This document shows, piece after piece, positions 31,500 to 33,325 of a DNA stretch of 33,325 bases. Within the stretch, counting starts at the first letter, position 1; every line of letters starts with the position of its first letter. Source of the DNA: Ferruginibacter sp. (GTDB lineage Bacteria; Bacteroidota; Bacteroidia; Chitinophagales; Chitinophagaceae); the NCBI GenBank assembly GCA_017983695.1, contig JAGOAX010000019.1, forward strand, positions 1 through 33,325. Reading direction: 5' to 3'. A program made the position numbers and the translations under genes. The notes beneath the pieces are model-generated. The model had not been told where the DNA came from, ran no database searches, and saw nothing but the letters and a program-made list of their open reading frames with translations.

Positions 31500-32975
31500 T
31501 TATTTGTCTAATCCTTTTTCTTTTAACCACTTTGAAATTAAATCAGCTATTTCAACATTGTTTAAATCTGACATTACGAAATGTGTGTTGCCTTTGATTC
31601 CTGTATCTGGTAAATAAACGATAGTTGCATCTCCACCGTGTGCATTTACCACCTTAGCCCATTGCCTTGCAGTGGCAAGCACATTGCGCCAAAAATTCAG
31701 GGAAGCTGCATTGGTTTCTTCCTTTGGAATATAATCTCCAAAATAAACAACGATGGGGATTTTTGTCAGCTTCTTAAACTCTTCTAATGGCACTCCTTTT
31801 CCGCCACGGTTATCTGCCGGTGCTTCTCCTTCCGGAAAAACAAAGCCTCCGGGTTCGATAGCAACAATTGCTTTTACACTACTATTTTTAATAGCTGTTT
31901 TCCAGCCGGGTGCACCACCTGCGGAATGGGTAAACAAAATACCATCGCCTGATTTATCAAACACGGCAGACATTGCATTTACAATCGTTTCTTCCTTTAC
32001 ACTCCCGGTATTGGGTGTCATCATGCGAAAGAAGTTGTTCAATGATAAACTGTCTTTGGGAAACTGAACTCCTTCATTAAAATTGGGATACAGTCCAATG
32101 CGGAATTGTGTAAACCAGGTTTGATCATCGGGTGTTGCTGTAATTTGTCCCGGACTGTTCGTTTGCCCTGCAGCACCACGGCCAGGTTGGTCAACTAAAT
32201 AAATGCCATAGCCATTGCGTAAAAAAATATCTGCAAATCCTTGTCTGCCGTCAGCGGTTGTTTGCCAGCTGCGGCGGCTCTGCCCGTATCCGTGCAAAAA
32301 CACCATTGTATTGCGTTTGGGGTTTGCAGGAATTTGGTAAAACACATCTGCATGGTCGCCATGACGGGTTTGTCCGCCTTGCTGCACATTCCATGGTTTT
32401 AATGCATCGTAAATTCCATCACTTTTAACAACTGTGCCGCCTGCTGAAAAAGCACCTTGCTTTTGAATTTGCAAATTACTGCCTGCACCTTGCGATGTTG
32501 TTGGCAACTTTACCGGCCTTAGCAAACGGGAAAAAGTAAGTGAGCCCATTGTCCATTTGCTTTTTTCTTTAACATAAACTTCGGTTACCATAAATGGATT
32601 GATGACTTCATTTCCGCCAACAACAGCCACTAAGTCAATATCATTTAATAGAATGGCTGTATTGTCAATAATATTTACTGACGTTGTATATACTTCCGCT
32701 TTTTTATACCAAATGGTACCCTCTTTAATAACATTTATCTCACGGTCTTTCCCCCAACTGCCGCCCATGTGCACAAACATTGATTTTTCATGGAAGAGTG
32801 TAGTCAGTGAATCAACATTTTTGTCTGCCATCCATTGCCATTTTTGTTTGGAAAGGCTTAGCACTTGTTGTTCTGTCGTAGAGTACGTCACTACTTGCAT
32901 AACTGAATCTTGCTGTGCATATAAACCTTGTTTAACAAGAAGGAAACAAAGCGTTACCGCAATTAATGATTTCAT
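31500..32975 (-). CDS. Secreted SnoaL/DUF4440-like plus alpha/beta hydrolase fusion
   Basis: 491 residues with signal peptide MKSLIAVTLCFLLVKQGLYA. Residues about 32-155 form an NTF2-like (SnoaL/DUF4440) cone domain: EQQVLSLSKQKWQWMADKNV, DSLTTLFHEKSMFVHMGGSW and later KSKWTMGSLTFSRL. Residues about 180-491 are an alpha/beta hydrolase: oxyanion FLHGYGQSRRSW, YLVDQPGRG, nucleophile elbow FTHSAGGAPGW (Ser near 349) and a C-terminal GNTHFVM supplying His. The two domains are usually encoded separately. It is paired with the CMD/cupin gene, so both probably act on the same exported small molecule; substrate unknown. Confidence 0.85.
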   Translation of the reverse strand: MKSLIAVTLCFLLVKQGLYAQQDSVMQVVTYSTTEQQVLSLSKQKWQWMADKNVDSLTTLFHEKSMFVHMGGSWGKDREINVIKEGTIWYKKAEVYTTSVNIIDNTAILLNDIDLVAVVGGNEVINPFMVTEVYVKEKSKWTMGSLTFSRLLRPVKLPTTSQGAGSNLQIQKQGAFSAGGTVVKSDGIYDALKPWNVQQGGQTRHGDHADVFYQIPANPKRNTMVFLHGYGQSRRSWQTTADGRQGFADIFLRNGYGIYLVDQPGRGAAGQTNSPGQITATPDDQTWFTQFRIGLYPNFNEGVQFPKDSLSLNNFFRMMTPNTGSVKEETIVNAMSAVFDKSGDGILFTHSAGGAPGWKTAIKNSSVKAIVAIEPGGFVFPEGEAPADNRGGKGVPLEEFKKLTKIPIVVYFGDYIPKEETNAASLNFWRNVLATARQWAKVVNAHGGDATIVYLPDTGIKGNTHFVMSDLNNVEIADLISKWLKEKGLDK

Positions 32976-33004
32976 ATAGTTCCTATTTAGTTGTTGTACA
33001 ATTT

Positions 33005-33325
33005 TTACTTTGCAATAAATTTTCGGTTAAAAGAATAAATGAGGCTAAAGCTGTTGATAAAATCTTTACTCAGTATGTTGCCGCTTATTCTTTTATTAAT
33101 AAGATAAGAAACCGATAACGGAAAATTGTTTTTCGCCAAAGCAATTAATCCAGTTGTAAAATAACCTTCTCTGCCATCCTGATATAAATAAAACACCTGT
33201 GGGTTAATCCGCAGGTAAAAATCTTTAGTAAGTGCCAGGTGAGAAAAATTAGCGTTTAGTGTGAGGAAGTGATTATTTTTTGTAGTGCCATTGTCCAAAC
33301 CTCTTGAATACAAATAATAAGCACC
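33005..33325 (-). CDS. C-terminal end of an outer-membrane protein, cut by the window edge
   Basis: The frame is open to the window end (the last codons read GAYYLYSRGL), so this is the final ~106 residues of a longer protein. A TTG at 33313 is only an internal codon. The segment shows alternating polar/hydrophobic beta strands (HFLTLNANFSHLALTKDFYL, RINPQVFYLYQDG, FPLSVSYLINKRI, FINSFSLIYSFNRKF), as in beta-barrel outer-membrane proteins. Which family it belongs to cannot be told. It lies 29 nt upstream of the hydrolase-fusion gene on the same strand. Confidence 0.7.
   Translation of the reverse strand, partial: GAYYLYSRGLDNGTTKNNHFLTLNANFSHLALTKDFYLRINPQVFYLYQDGREGYFTTGLIALAKNNFPLSVSYLINKRISGNILSKDFINSFSLIYSFNRKFIAK

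Overview
The window is a stretch of a Bacteroidota chromosome, most likely from the family Chitinophagaceae. The basis for this is AT-rich DNA with dense short genes, promoters of the Bacteroidota type (TTTG or TTG, about 20 nt, then TAnnTTTG), a very large alpha-2-macroglobulin, a DUF6089-like outer-membrane protein, group III truncated haemoglobin, and intergenic palindromic repeats of a kind common in this phylum. I see no rRNA, tRNA, insertion sequence, prophage or CRISPR array. Most genes lie on the minus strand.

Region 1 (1-6280) is sulfur assimilation and the start of the methionine/threonine branch. A minus-strand operon runs cysH, cysD, cysN, cysE, cysK: sulfate is activated to APS by CysDN, APS is reduced by an iron-sulfur APS reductase, and serine is acetylated and sulfhydrylated to cysteine. 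It starts from a promoter whose start-site region carries a perfect palindrome. Upstream lies homoserine dehydrogenase, preceded by a complete SAM-I riboswitch with its own promoter, a readable antiterminator and an intrinsic terminator. Two arms of the riboswitch are built from repeat-type palindromes.

Region 2 (6400-12300) holds small hypothetical genes, uvrA on the plus strand, a candidate 6S-like structured RNA with a terminator downstream of uvrA, a possible 30-residue membrane peptide and a DUF6089-like outer-membrane protein. Region 3 (12400-19500) is a minus-strand run: ElaA-like acetyltransferase, truncated haemoglobin, YkuD-type L,D-transpeptidase-like protein, lipoprotein esterase, a small membrane protein overlapping rarA, rarA, and aspS with a clear promoter and terminator.

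Region 4 (19600-28700) has an unrecognised 384-residue plus-strand gene that stands alone among minus-strand genes, a small membrane protein, a 2043-residue alpha-2-macroglobulin with an intact CAEQ thioester site, a small secreted Asn/Gly-rich protein and a small cytosolic protein. Region 5 (28700-33325) has sucD, a lipoprotein, two secreted multidomain proteins (double carboxymuconolactone-decarboxylase plus cupin; SnoaL-like plus alpha/beta hydrolase) and the end of an outer-membrane protein that runs off the window.

The most notable non-genic content is a set of dispersed repeats: a ~75-nt element in two copies, a 27-nt element in two copies, several palindromes, and two intergenic-type repeats that appear to have become coding inside the alpha-2-macroglobulin gene. 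No clearly new multi-gene system is evident. The best leads are the repeat-built riboswitch, the candidate 6S RNA, the cys operator palindrome and the orphan gene at 19617.
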